Below are positions 28,089 through 35,821 of a DNA stretch of 64,000 nt, piece after piece. Each line of letters opens with the position of its first letter. The stretch's first letter is position 1. A program made the translations under genes and the position numbers. Source of the stretch: an uncultured Collinsella sp. (GTDB taxonomy: Bacteria; Actinomycetota; Coriobacteriia; Coriobacteriales; Coriobacteriaceae); NCBI GenBank assembly GCA_959606065.1, contig CAUHHV010000004.1:1-64000 (forward strand). The letters run 5' to 3'. The notes beneath the pieces were generated by a model. It saw only the letters and a list, made by a program, of their open reading frames with translations. It ran no database searches and was not told the DNA's origin.

Positions 28089-30290
28089 TTACTCGCTGTA
28101 GCGGGTGGCTATGGCAGCTTGTACCATGCCGGCGCTCATGAGGTAGGTCACCAGGAAGTAGCCACCGTATGCTGCCAGGAAGATTGCACAGGTGAGGCCC
28201 ACGGTGCCGCCGATGCTCATATTTCCGAATATGCTCACCAGCTCGATGATCACCTTAAGTGCCACAAAGGAGTGCGCCAGGCCCACTGCCAGAGGGAACA
28301 GGAAGAACACTGCTTGCTGCGCCATCACCGAATGGCGAATCTGGCGGTCCTCACAGCCGATCTGTGCCAGCACACGATAGCTGCGGCTGCCGTCGGCCAC
28401 GTTGGAGAGTTGCTGGATCGACAGAATCGCCGCGCATGCAACGACCAATACAAAGCCGATGTAGATGGCTAGGTAGCTAATAAGACCGTTCATTTGCGCT
28501 GCTTGCGCGTACATCTCGGAGCGTGTGATGAAGGTTCCCCACGACCCCGGCTCCTTGCCGTCAACGAGCAGATTGTCGAGCACAGTGTATTTAATACTCT
28601 CGTCTGCCTCGGTCGTATCCATCCCCTGTTTGTAGTTAACGAGCAGGCTACTGGAATACGGCTGCAGATTAAGTTGGGACAACAGCTCGTCGGCAACGAC
28701 GACGGTACCCGGATTACTGCCCATCGCCGAGTTGGCGATGGCCGCCGCATCTTCGTCCGACTTATCGGTTGCGGGCTTGAGCGTATGCCCGCCCAAGGTA
28801 AGGGCATGGCCGCCAGCCATATACTTGGTGTACAGGTCGACCAGCTCGCCGCCCATATCACACGTGAGCAGATACTGGTCGTGACCGATGTGCACCGGCT
28901 CCTCGCCCATCATCTGACGCAGTTTGTTGTACTGGCTCGCCGGCGTCACAAACAGACCCATCGTATCGGCATTGCTACCCCCGAACGCCTTGGGAAGCTT
29001 TTCGCCCATGGCCTTGCACATTTCACTTGGAGTCACCGAAGGATCCGAACCGCCAAGCGGGTAACTCAGATACGAATCGATCTGCACATGCTCACCGGCA
29101 ACATCGGCGATATTGACCTTTTTGCCGGTCTCGTCGTTGTTGTCCGCCGACTTGCGCTCGCCATGCCATGCAGCGTACAAATCGACCGTTGCATCGGCCA
29201 GCACCATGCGATCGGCCTCAGACGGATTGACATACTCCTTGTAGTAGTCGAGCGTTTCGGGCGTGTAATAGACATACGTCTGAGACACGTCAACAGGGTT
29301 ATAGCGCTCCAGGTTTTCGTTCATCACATTGGCAATAGACATACCGCACGTCACCGAGGTAATGGCCAAAAACAGAATCATCGCGATGACGCCCATCGAA
29401 AAGCACACCGTGTTGACCTTGGCCGCAAGCTGGCGCACGGTAAACATGTTAAGTCCGCGCCAATACACGCCGCGCAGGCTCTGCAACAGCTTGATAAGCA
29501 TGCCCGAGAGTCCCCAGAACAGGGCAAAGGTGCCCACTGTAACCATAGCGGTCGTAATGCCAAACTGGTTCATAGCCTCTTGCAGCTTGCTGTCCGTCGC
29601 GGTTAGCGGGAACCCATCACGTAGCAGACGGTAATAGGCCACGCCCACAAGCACCACGCCCACGGCAAAGATGGCAATCGCGATCCAGGGGTTGCGTGTC
29701 TTGATGCTCTCGTTGCGACGCTCGGCACCCATAAGCTCGATGAGTTTGGTACGACGCACGGCGCGAAGGTTCAGCAGTAGCGTGAGCACAAACATCACGA
29801 GCATGCAGGCAAGGGTCAGGTTGAACGCATGCGCCGAGAAGAAAAAGTGGAAATTGGCAATCTGCGTCTTAAAGAGCGAGGCCGTAAAGAACGTCATGAG
29901 CTGGGAGAGCCCCACGCCCAGCACAATGCCGGCAACAAAGGCCACGACCGATACTATCACGGTCTCGAGCGCCATGATCGTGGCGACGCGCCCGCGCCCC
30001 ATGCCGAGCACCTGGTACAGGCCAAACTCCTTCTTGCGGCGTTTCATGATGAAGTTATTGGCATACACCATCAAAAAGGCCATGACACCGGCCAAAAAGT
30101 ACGTCAGGTAGCCGAGCATGCTGCCCATAACCTGCGCCAAGCCCTTTTCATCGATTCCGGCGATGTCAACCTGCATCGAGATGGTGTTAAAGGCATAGAA
30201 GACCGTGACGCCCAGGGTGAGCGTCAAAAGGTAGACGAGATAGTCGCGGCCGGCGCGGCGGACGTTGCCCCAAGCGAGTTTACAGAGCAT
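28089..30290 (-). CDS. FtsX-type ABC transporter permease (BceB-like)
   Basis: A 733-residue membrane protein with an N-terminal helix (VYLLTLTLGVTVFYAFNT), groups of further helices near residues 50-290 and 620-730, and a large external loop (about residues 300-560), the layout of peptide-antibiotic sensing BceB/VraG permeases. The ATG at 30290 is preceded by GGTGAGGG; a GTG at 30302 is the alternative. It overlaps the ATPase gene end by 11 bases, so the pair is translationally coupled. No two-component system is adjacent, unusual for BceAB, so it may be a detoxification or lipoprotein/peptide transporter. Confidence 0.87.
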   Translation of the reverse strand: MLCKLAWGNVRRAGRDYLVYLLTLTLGVTVFYAFNTISMQVDIAGIDEKGLAQVMGSMLGYLTYFLAGVMAFLMVYANNFIMKRRKKEFGLYQVLGMGRGRVATIMALETVIVSVVAFVAGIVLGVGLSQLMTFFTASLFKTQIANFHFFFSAHAFNLTLACMLVMFVLTLLLNLRAVRRTKLIELMGAERRNESIKTRNPWIAIAIFAVGVVLVGVAYYRLLRDGFPLTATDSKLQEAMNQFGITTAMVTVGTFALFWGLSGMLIKLLQSLRGVYWRGLNMFTVRQLAAKVNTVCFSMGVIAMILFLAITSVTCGMSIANVMNENLERYNPVDVSQTYVYYTPETLDYYKEYVNPSEADRMVLADATVDLYAAWHGERKSADNNDETGKKVNIADVAGEHVQIDSYLSYPLGGSDPSVTPSEMCKAMGEKLPKAFGGSNADTMGLFVTPASQYNKLRQMMGEEPVHIGHDQYLLTCDMGGELVDLYTKYMAGGHALTLGGHTLKPATDKSDEDAAAIANSAMGSNPGTVVVADELLSQLNLQPYSSSLLVNYKQGMDTTEADESIKYTVLDNLLVDGKEPGSWGTFITRSEMYAQAAQMNGLISYLAIYIGFVLVVACAAILSIQQLSNVADGSRSYRVLAQIGCEDRQIRHSVMAQQAVFFLFPLAVGLAHSFVALKVIIELVSIFGNMSIGGTVGLTCAIFLAAYGGYFLVTYLMSAGMVQAAIATRYSE

Positions 30291-31065
30291 CGGAGCCCTC
30301 ACCGCCCATCATGGCAACGACCTCCATAATGCGGTCGAAAAACTCTCGGCGGTCGGTGTCGCCGCGGCGCAACTCGGTGAAGATTTTGCCGTCGCGAATA
30401 AACAGTACACGACTCGTGTAGCTGGCGGCAAAGCTGTCGTGCGTGACCATGAGCACGGTAGCGCGTAGGCGGCGATTGAGGGCCTCCAGGCTCTCGAGCA
30501 GCAGGCGAGCGCTCTTGGAATCGAGGGCGCCGGTGGGCTCGTCGGCCATGATCATGGTGGGATCGGTGACGAGCGCGCGAGCCGCGGCAACGCGCTGCTG
30601 CTGACCGCCGGACATCTGATAGGGATACTTGTCGAGCACCTGACTGATGGACAGGCGCGCTGCCACATCCTGCACGCGGGTCGAGATCTCTGCCGAGTTT
30701 GTGCGGGCGATGGTGAGCGGCAGGGCGATGTTCTCGCGCGCCGTGAGCGTATCGAGCAGGTTGGAGTCCTGGAAGATAAAGCCCAGTTCCTCGCGGCGGA
30801 ACTGCGAGAGCTTGGCCTGCTTCATGCGCGTCACGTCCTGGCCGTTGATGCGGATCGTGCCACTTGTGGCGCTATCGATGGTCGACACGCAGTTGAGCAA
30901 CGTCGACTTGCCCGAGCCCGAAGCGCCCATGATGCCAACAAATTCGCCGCGGTTGACGGTAAAGCTGACGTCGTTGAGCGCGCGGGTCACGTTGCCCAGC
31001 GCTCCATATACCTTTTCGAGATGCGCGACCTCCAGTACCGGGGTCGCCATGTGCGTGGTTTGCAT
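30280..31065 (-). CDS. ABC transporter ATP-binding protein (BceA/LolD-like)
   Basis: A 261-residue ATPase: Walker A GASGSGKST (about residues 48-56), Q-loop FIFQDSNLL, signature MSGGQQQRVAAARAL, Walker B MIMADEPTGALD and switch VTHD. The ADEPTGALDS form is typical of the MacB/LolD/BceA branch that partners FtsX-fold permeases. AGGA lies eight bases before the ATG at 31065. It forms an operon with the overlapping permease gene. Confidence 0.92.
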   Translation of the reverse strand: MQTTHMATPVLEVAHLEKVYGALGNVTRALNDVSFTVNRGEFVGIMGASGSGKSTLLNCVSTIDSATSGTIRINGQDVTRMKQAKLSQFRREELGFIFQDSNLLDTLTARENIALPLTIARTNSAEISTRVQDVAARLSISQVLDKYPYQMSGGQQQRVAAARALVTDPTMIMADEPTGALDSKSARLLLESLEALNRRLRATVLMVTHDSFAASYTSRVLFIRDGKIFTELRRGDTDRREFFDRIMEVVAMMGGEGSDAL

Positions 31066-31148
31066 ACCGAGTCCTTTCTTGCGATTAGTCTACGGCATCT
31101 ATAGTCGCAAGAAGCCGAGTCGGCTACCATCGATATGACTTACGCTTG

Positions 31149-31166
31149 CCTTACCGTTGTGTAAGG
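31149..31166 (+). promoter_or_regulatory. Candidate MerR-type operator
   Basis: CCTTAC-CGTTGT-GTAAGG is a perfect 6-bp dyad whose CTTAC/GTAAG arms resemble sites of MerR-family regulators in long-spacer promoters. It lies 47 bp before the Nudix-Vsr start and about 85 bp before the divergent ABC ATPase start. No MerR gene is nearby. Confidence 0.35.
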
Positions 31167-31213
31167 TACGGGTAGCTAGCCTGTCACGTGTTGATGTTGA
31201 GAGAGGACTCCTG

Positions 31214-32188
31214 TTGAAGACTGTTCATGTTGCCGCCGGGATCATTCGCAAGGAAGGATCCGACGAGCTGCTGGCCGTGCAGCGCGGCTACGGCGACATG
31301 CAAGGACTTTGGGAGTTCCCGGGTGGTAAGCTCATGCGCGGCGAGTCGCCCGAGGACGCCGTACGCCGCGAGCTTATGGAAGAGTTGCAGGTAAAAGTCA
31401 CCAACCTGCGCGATTTCTACACCGTTGAGTATGACTACCCCGATTTTCATCTCTCCATGGAGTGCTACTACTGCTCGCTCGCCGATGAATCCGATGAGCC
31501 TCAGAAGCACGACCGCCAGCTCGATATCCGCTGGATTCCGCGCACCTCGCTTGCCACCGTTGAGTGGATGCCCGCCGACAAGGGGCTCATTGATGCCCTG
31601 ATTGAGCTGAAGGAAGACCGGCTTGAGGCAAGCGCCGCCGATGACGCCGCGCCCAACACAGCCGCCAAACCCAGGCGCAAACCTAAGCGCCGCAGCAAAA
31701 AGCGCCCCAAGCCCGGCCTGCTGGACGGCATCGATACCTCGGACCTCTCCGCTGACGAGCGCGAACTGGTCCGCCGGCGCGCCGCCATCAAAAAGTCCAT
31801 GAAGGGCAACAAGCGCGCCAACACCAAGCCCGAGCTGCTCGTACGTCAGCGCCTACGGGCCGCGGGCCTTACGGGCTATCGTTTGGAATGGAAGGTACCC
31901 GGCAAGCCCGACATCGCCTTCCCCGGCCGCAAGATCGCCATCTTCGTCAACGGCTGCTTTTGGCACCGCTGCCCCAAGTGCAACCCGAGCCAGCCCAAGC
32001 GCAATGTTGATTTTTGGGAGGCAAAGTTCCGTCGCAACGTCGAGCGCGACCGCGCTGCCGTGGCGGCACTCACTCAAATGGGCTGGACACCCATAACCAT
32101 CTGGGAATGCGAGCTCAAAAAAGACCGCATCGACGCCACGATGGAAAAGGTCATCGAGCAGGTACGGGCTGCAGAGCCGCAGCGCTAA
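31214..32188 (+). CDS. Nudix hydrolase fused to Vsr-type mismatch endonuclease
   Basis: One uninterrupted 324-residue frame. Residues 1-130 are a MutT-like Nudix domain with the full Nudix box at 38-60 (G-x5-E-x7-REL-x-EE), expected to clean oxidised nucleotides such as 8-oxo-dGTP. A basic linker (about 131-186, rich in Lys/Arg/Pro at 152-168) leads to a Vsr-like domain: Glu207 in TKPELLVRQRL, Asp233 in GKPDIAF, FVNGCFWHRCPKC (His251, Cys253, Cys256), a FWEAKFRRNVERD segment and WECEL. The position of E. coli Vsr His64 is Asn246. TTG at 31214 has AGAGGA seven bases upstream. No cytosine methyltransferase is nearby, unlike classical vsr genes. Confidence 0.87.
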   Translation: MKTVHVAAGIIRKEGSDELLAVQRGYGDMQGLWEFPGGKLMRGESPEDAVRRELMEELQVKVTNLRDFYTVEYDYPDFHLSMECYYCSLADESDEPQKHDRQLDIRWIPRTSLATVEWMPADKGLIDALIELKEDRLEASAADDAAPNTAAKPRRKPKRRSKKRPKPGLLDGIDTSDLSADERELVRRRAAIKKSMKGNKRANTKPELLVRQRLRAAGLTGYRLEWKVPGKPDIAFPGRKIAIFVNGCFWHRCPKCNPSQPKRNVDFWEAKFRRNVERDRAAVAALTQMGWTPITIWECELKKDRIDATMEKVIEQVRAAEPQR

Positions 32189-32441
32189 CAGCGAGCATTC
32201 ACACGCCCCACACAGGCGAGCCACATCCACGTCACAAACCTTAGAAAGCCCTTAAGCCCAAAACCTTTCAAGAGTGTTACTCAATAGCCTTGACCTGCGG
32301 TTTCATCGTAACACCAAACCAGGTTAAGCCTTTCTTTAGCGCTTCTTTGAACGGTCCGCTGCATAATACTGCCAACGCACGGGACCTAGCAGCACACCCT
32401 GTGCGCAACCTTTTGGTGGACATCGAGGAGGCCGCATAAGC

Positions 32442-32651
32442 ATGCATTCTTCCAATGACGCAACACAGCAGCCATCCCTAACACATGCAGACCTTTTCTC
32501 CTTCCCCCCGACACAGAGAAATGGCCTCCTCGACTCCCCCACCACAAAAGCAAAACGCTCAACCGACCAGAACCTCAACTTGCGAGCATCGTTCGAAAAG
32601 CTCCAAGCATCCCTAAACAAGGCGTTCCCCGAACAGGCAAGAGCAATCTAA
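32442..32651 (+). CDS. Small hypothetical protein
   Basis: An open frame of 69 codons, no recognised family. It starts ATG with GAGGAGG about 11 bases upstream and ends 25 bp before the AraC regulator gene; the end reads FEKLQASLNKAFPEQARAI, possibly a short helix. Codon use is only mildly GC-rich at third positions, so it may be spurious. It is the only content I see in the 488-bp gap 32189-32676, apart from the promoter at 32665. Confidence 0.3.
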   Translation: MHSSNDATQQPSLTHADLFSFPPTQRNGLLDSPTTKAKRSTDQNLNLRASFEKLQASLNKAFPEQARAI

Positions 32652-32664
32652 GCCCATCGCGCTT

Positions 32665-32670
32665 TATACT
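32665..32670 (+). promoter_or_regulatory. -10 element placing transcription start on the AraC ATG
   Basis: TATACT lies seven bases before the ATG at 32677, and no ribosome-binding sequence fits between. This arrangement is that of a leaderless mRNA. Confidence 0.4.
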
Positions 32671-32676
32671 GATGCC

Positions 32677-33615
32677 ATGCGAAACATGGATCACATAGAA
32701 TTGCACCGCGGAGGACGCGAGGAAGCGTTTCCCGAGACCGCCGATGACTGGCCCTATATTGCCGAACGCGCAGAATTCGCTCGCTATCCGGGCAATTCCG
32801 TCCCCTGGCACTGGCATTCCGAAGTTGAGCTTTTCTACATGGAGCAGGGAGCGATTGACTATCGAACGCGCGCGGCTCATGAGCACGTACGCTTTGAGGA
32901 AGGGTCCGCCGGCTTTATCAACGGCGGCGTTTTGCACAGCACGCTGCAATCACCCAATTCGGCACCAGCCATTCAAATGTTGCATATCTTTCAGCCGTCG
33001 ATGCTCGGCGATCCCGCGGGACGCCTTCAAAAGCGCTATATCAATCCTTTACTGCAATGTCGAGGCGTCGATGTGCTCAAATGGTCGCCCACCAACCCCG
33101 ACGATATGCCCTTTATCGATTTGCTAAAGAGTTCCTTTAACCACGACCTTCAACGGCCGCAGAACGAGATGGCGCTTCGGAATAGCTTGTCAGAGCTCTG
33201 GATTCAGATTTACGCCAAGGCCGAACCGCTCTTTTCCTCCGACAACGCCTCTTGGATGACCAACCGCGACGTACAGTTCAAGGCAATCCTGGACTATATC
33301 CGCGCGAACTATGCAGCCGCTATAGATGTGCCCCAGATGGCATCTGCAGCCGGCGTAAGCGAAAGAGAGTGTTACCGCATTATCGAAGCTTGCGCAGGAA
33401 CGACCCCGGCGGCATATCTGCGCGCATACCGCGTAAACCGTGCTTGCGAACTTTTGACACACACCACGCGAACGGTCCAGACAGTCGCGCGCCAATGCGG
33501 CTTTGCGACAGCAAGCCATCTTGGCCAGGTATTTAAAGAACAAATGGGATGCACTCCTTCGAGCTATCGAGCAGCGAGGCAGAATCTCGATAGCACCAGG
33601 CAGAAATCCCGCTAG
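32677..33615 (+). CDS. AraC family regulator with cupin sensor domain
   Basis: A 312-residue protein. The N-terminal half has a cupin-like sugar-binding pocket (VPWHWHSEVELFYMEQG at about residues 42-58); the C-terminal 100 residues hold two helix-turn-helix motifs, IDVPQMASAAGVSERECYRI and VQTVARQCGFATASHLGQVF. Such proteins usually activate carbohydrate genes. There is no Shine-Dalgarno sequence; the gene may be leaderless. The adjacent HAD phosphatase gene follows by 56 bp on the same strand and may be its target or partner. Confidence 0.9.
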   Translation: MRNMDHIELHRGGREEAFPETADDWPYIAERAEFARYPGNSVPWHWHSEVELFYMEQGAIDYRTRAAHEHVRFEEGSAGFINGGVLHSTLQSPNSAPAIQMLHIFQPSMLGDPAGRLQKRYINPLLQCRGVDVLKWSPTNPDDMPFIDLLKSSFNHDLQRPQNEMALRNSLSELWIQIYAKAEPLFSSDNASWMTNRDVQFKAILDYIRANYAAAIDVPQMASAAGVSERECYRIIEACAGTTPAAYLRAYRVNRACELLTHTTRTVQTVARQCGFATASHLGQVFKEQMGCTPSSYRAARQNLDSTRQKSR

Positions 33616-33671
33616 CCTTTCTTCTGTCACCGCATCAAACTTGCAGGCAAACAACGGATAGGAGCTACTAT

Positions 33672-34295
33672 ATGAAGTACTTTGACTATATCGTGTTTGA
33701 CGTTGATGGGACATTGGCAGATACAGAAGAAAGCGTGCTGTCATCGCTTGGCCAGATTATCCAAGAAGAAACCGGCAAAACGCTCCCCCGACACGAGCTT
33801 GAATTTGCCCTCGGCATACCCGGCAAGAACGCCCTTGAGAAACTTGGGATCTACTCACAGGCAACGCTGAATCGCTGGTGCCAAGTTGCCGCCAGCTTTA
33901 AAAGCACCATCAGCGTGTTTCCCGGCTTGCACGAAGTTATCGCAACACTCTCCGACAACGGCTGCAAACTTGGCATCGTCTCCTCACGTGCGCGCGACGA
34001 ATACGCAGAAGAAATTGCACCCCTTGGCTTCGATAAGTATTTTGAGCACATCATCCTTGTCGAAGACACAACCGAACATAAACCCGCACCCGCTCCCATG
34101 CTCGAATATCTCCGGCGTACGGGCGCGAATCCTGGCAACGTCGTCTACGTTGGCGACACCGTCTACGACGAACAATGCGCAACTTCGGCAGGGGTCAGTT
34201 TTGCCCGAGCAGCATGGGGATCACACCAAGATATCCCAAACGCCACCTACAACCTCAAAACCCCCAACGACCTGTTAACCCTAACAACCAAGTAA
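33672..34295 (+). CDS. HAD-superfamily phosphatase (phosphoglycolate/beta-phosphoglucomutase-like)
   Basis: A 207-residue HAD hydrolase. Motif I is FDVDGTLADT (nucleophile Asp10 and Asp12), motif II is the Ser in IVSSRA, motif III is the Lys in EHKPAPAP and motif IV is the VYVGDTVYDE aspartate pair. A helical cap lies between motifs I and II. It would dephosphorylate a small sugar phosphate or phosphoglycolate; the substrate cannot be told from sequence. Located just downstream of the AraC regulator. Confidence 0.87.
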   Translation: MKYFDYIVFDVDGTLADTEESVLSSLGQIIQEETGKTLPRHELEFALGIPGKNALEKLGIYSQATLNRWCQVAASFKSTISVFPGLHEVIATLSDNGCKLGIVSSRARDEYAEEIAPLGFDKYFEHIILVEDTTEHKPAPAPMLEYLRRTGANPGNVVYVGDTVYDEQCATSAGVSFARAAWGSHQDIPNATYNLKTPNDLLTLTTK

Positions 34296-34321
34296 CCCTC
34301 CCATCCCAAATTCGCAGTCCT

Positions 34322-34405
34322 AACGCCACAAGGACGACGACCTCGAGAAGGTCAACTTGGGAGGGACGAGGGCTTAGTTCCCCAATCTTTCCGCAGGGGG
34401 CAAAA
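34322..34405. repeat. Decayed left half of a long-hairpin element
   Basis: This stretch begins TAACGCCACAAGGACGA and runs through GGGCTTAGTTCCCCAATCTTTCCGCAGG. The same order (TAACGCCACAAGGGCGA, then CTTAGTTTCC and ATTCCGCAG) starts the intact hairpin about 109 bp downstream at 34431-34500. It looks like a tandem copy lacking its right arm. Confidence 0.45.
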
Positions 34406-34453
34406 AGCAACGTCTTATTTTTCCGACACTAACGCCACAAGGGCGATTGAGCA

Positions 34454-34604
34454 GGACGGTTTGGGCGGGTCCCGTACTTAGTTTCCAAAATCATTCCGCA
34501 GCGCGAAGGCCCCCGTTGTCAACGCTTCGAAGAAGCGAGACAACGGGGGCCTTCATGCGCGAGGACGTTTTGGAAACTAAGTACGGGACCCGCCCAAACC
34601 GTCC
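34454..34604. repeat. Long hairpin with 37-bp perfect arms
   Basis: 34454-34490 and 34568-34604 are perfectly complementary over 37 bases. Inner stem 34506-34520 pairs with 34539-34553, capped by GCTTC-GAA-GAAGC. Internal loops are CATTCCGCA and GAGGACG with an intervening GCGC/GCGC stem. It lies between convergent HAD and aldolase genes and may terminate both. Confidence 0.85.
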
Positions 34605-34628
34605 GGTGGGATCAGAGTACCCTTGTTG

Positions 34629-35486
34629 TTACTCTGCTTTGCCCACAGAGTTGAGGTTGGTCATGCGGATCTTAACCAGCTCGGTGATCTCGCGCATACC
34701 CTCCTTGGCCGGCTTCTTGGGATCGAAGCAGGCGGGGTTCTCGGCCATGTAGGCCATGAAACCCTTGGTGTAGGCCTGACGCAGCTCGGTAGCGTAGTTA
34801 ACCTTGCAGATGCCGTTCTTCACAGCCTCGGCAACCTGCTCATCGGGCACACCGGAGGTGCCGTGCAGAACCAGCGGCACGTCGACGGCGTCGCGGATGG
34901 CCTTGACCACGGACTGCTCGATGTGCGGATCGCTCGTGTACACACCGTGGCTGGTGCCAACGCCAATTGCGAGGGAGGTGCAGCCGGTACGCTCAACGAA
35001 CTCCTTGGCCTCGGCAGGATCGGTGTAGGGGCTCTCGCCCTCAACCGCGGGACCGTCGTCCTCCTTGCCGCCAACCTTACCGAGCTCGGCCTCGACGGGC
35101 ACGCCCATGGCGCGGCCAGCATCGGCGACGGACTTGGTCAGAGCGATGTTGTCCTCGAAGGACTCGTGCGAACCGTCGATCATAACGGAGGTATAGCCAG
35201 TGCGGAAAGCCTGCATGCAGCGGTCATAACCATCGCCGTGGTCGAGGTGCAGAGCGACGGGCACAGAAGCGCGCTCGGCAGCAGCCTTGACCATGCCATA
35301 GAAGTAATCCAGGCCAGCGGTCTTGATGGTGCCCGGGGTGGTCTGCATGATGACGGGGGACTTGGTCTCCTCGGCGGCAGCCAGAACAGCCATAACAAAC
35401 TCGAGGTTCTCGACGTTGAACGCGCCAACGGCGTAGTGACCGGCCTGAGCGTCCTTGAGCATCTTTTCGGTGGTAACAAGTGCCAT
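34629..35486 (-). CDS. fba: Class II fructose/tagatose-bisphosphate aldolase
   Basis: A zinc-dependent aldolase of 285 residues. VGAFNVENLEFVMAVL opens the domain, HLDHGDGYD (about residues 79-87) holds zinc-binding His, and GTSHGVY and LHGTSGV provide further His and phosphate contacts. AGGAG lies ten bases before the ATG at 35486. It normally acts in glycolysis on fructose-1,6-bisphosphate; GatY/KbaY-type members cleave tagatose-1,6-bisphosphate. Because no lacD gene is in the window although lacA, lacB and lacC are, this aldolase might serve both roles (inference). Confidence 0.92.
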   Translation of the reverse strand: MALVTTEKMLKDAQAGHYAVGAFNVENLEFVMAVLAAAEETKSPVIMQTTPGTIKTAGLDYFYGMVKAAAERASVPVALHLDHGDGYDRCMQAFRTGYTSVMIDGSHESFEDNIALTKSVADAGRAMGVPVEAELGKVGGKEDDGPAVEGESPYTDPAEAKEFVERTGCTSLAIGVGTSHGVYTSDPHIEQSVVKAIRDAVDVPLVLHGTSGVPDEQVAEAVKNGICKVNYATELRQAYTKGFMAYMAENPACFDPKKPAKEGMREITELVKIRMTNLNSVGKAE

Positions 35487-35710
35487 GAGCGTTTGCTCCT
35501 CTCCCTCGCCCGCATCTGGACATCGGGCGTAGTTGTTCACAAGGCGTTTTACCTTGCGTTTTGCTGGCCCCATTGTATGAAAATCGCATCTGTCGCATGT
35601 ACGAGATATCGCCGGCATGCAGGCCAAAACGCTCGTTTTTGAAAAGCAAACGGAAGGGATTCAGGCTAAATTCCCCTATCCGACATTACCGTTTTCAAGC
35701 GAATCATCTT

Positions 35711-35726
35711 TCTTTTATAGAAAAGA
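35711..35726. promoter_or_regulatory. Palindrome in the fba-deoR divergent promoter region
   Basis: TCTTTT-ATAG-AAAAGA is a 6-bp dyad in an AT-rich stretch (35660-35790) that stands out against the GC-rich surroundings, between divergent fba and the DeoR gene. It could be the DeoR regulator's operator. The rest of the 335-bp gap has no feature I recognise. Confidence 0.35.
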
Positions 35727-35821
35727 TAAGTAATCGAAAGGCGTTTACTTGCTCAAAAAGAAAATGAACGAAAATAGACTCAACACAATTCCTGCAAATT
35801 TAGGCTGAGGATGGAGCAGCT

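Noticed and set aside
32260..32420. Open stretch upstream of the 69-codon ORF ending in RNLLVDIEEAA
   Set aside because: It has no good start codon, no ribosome site and no recognisable family; likely chance.
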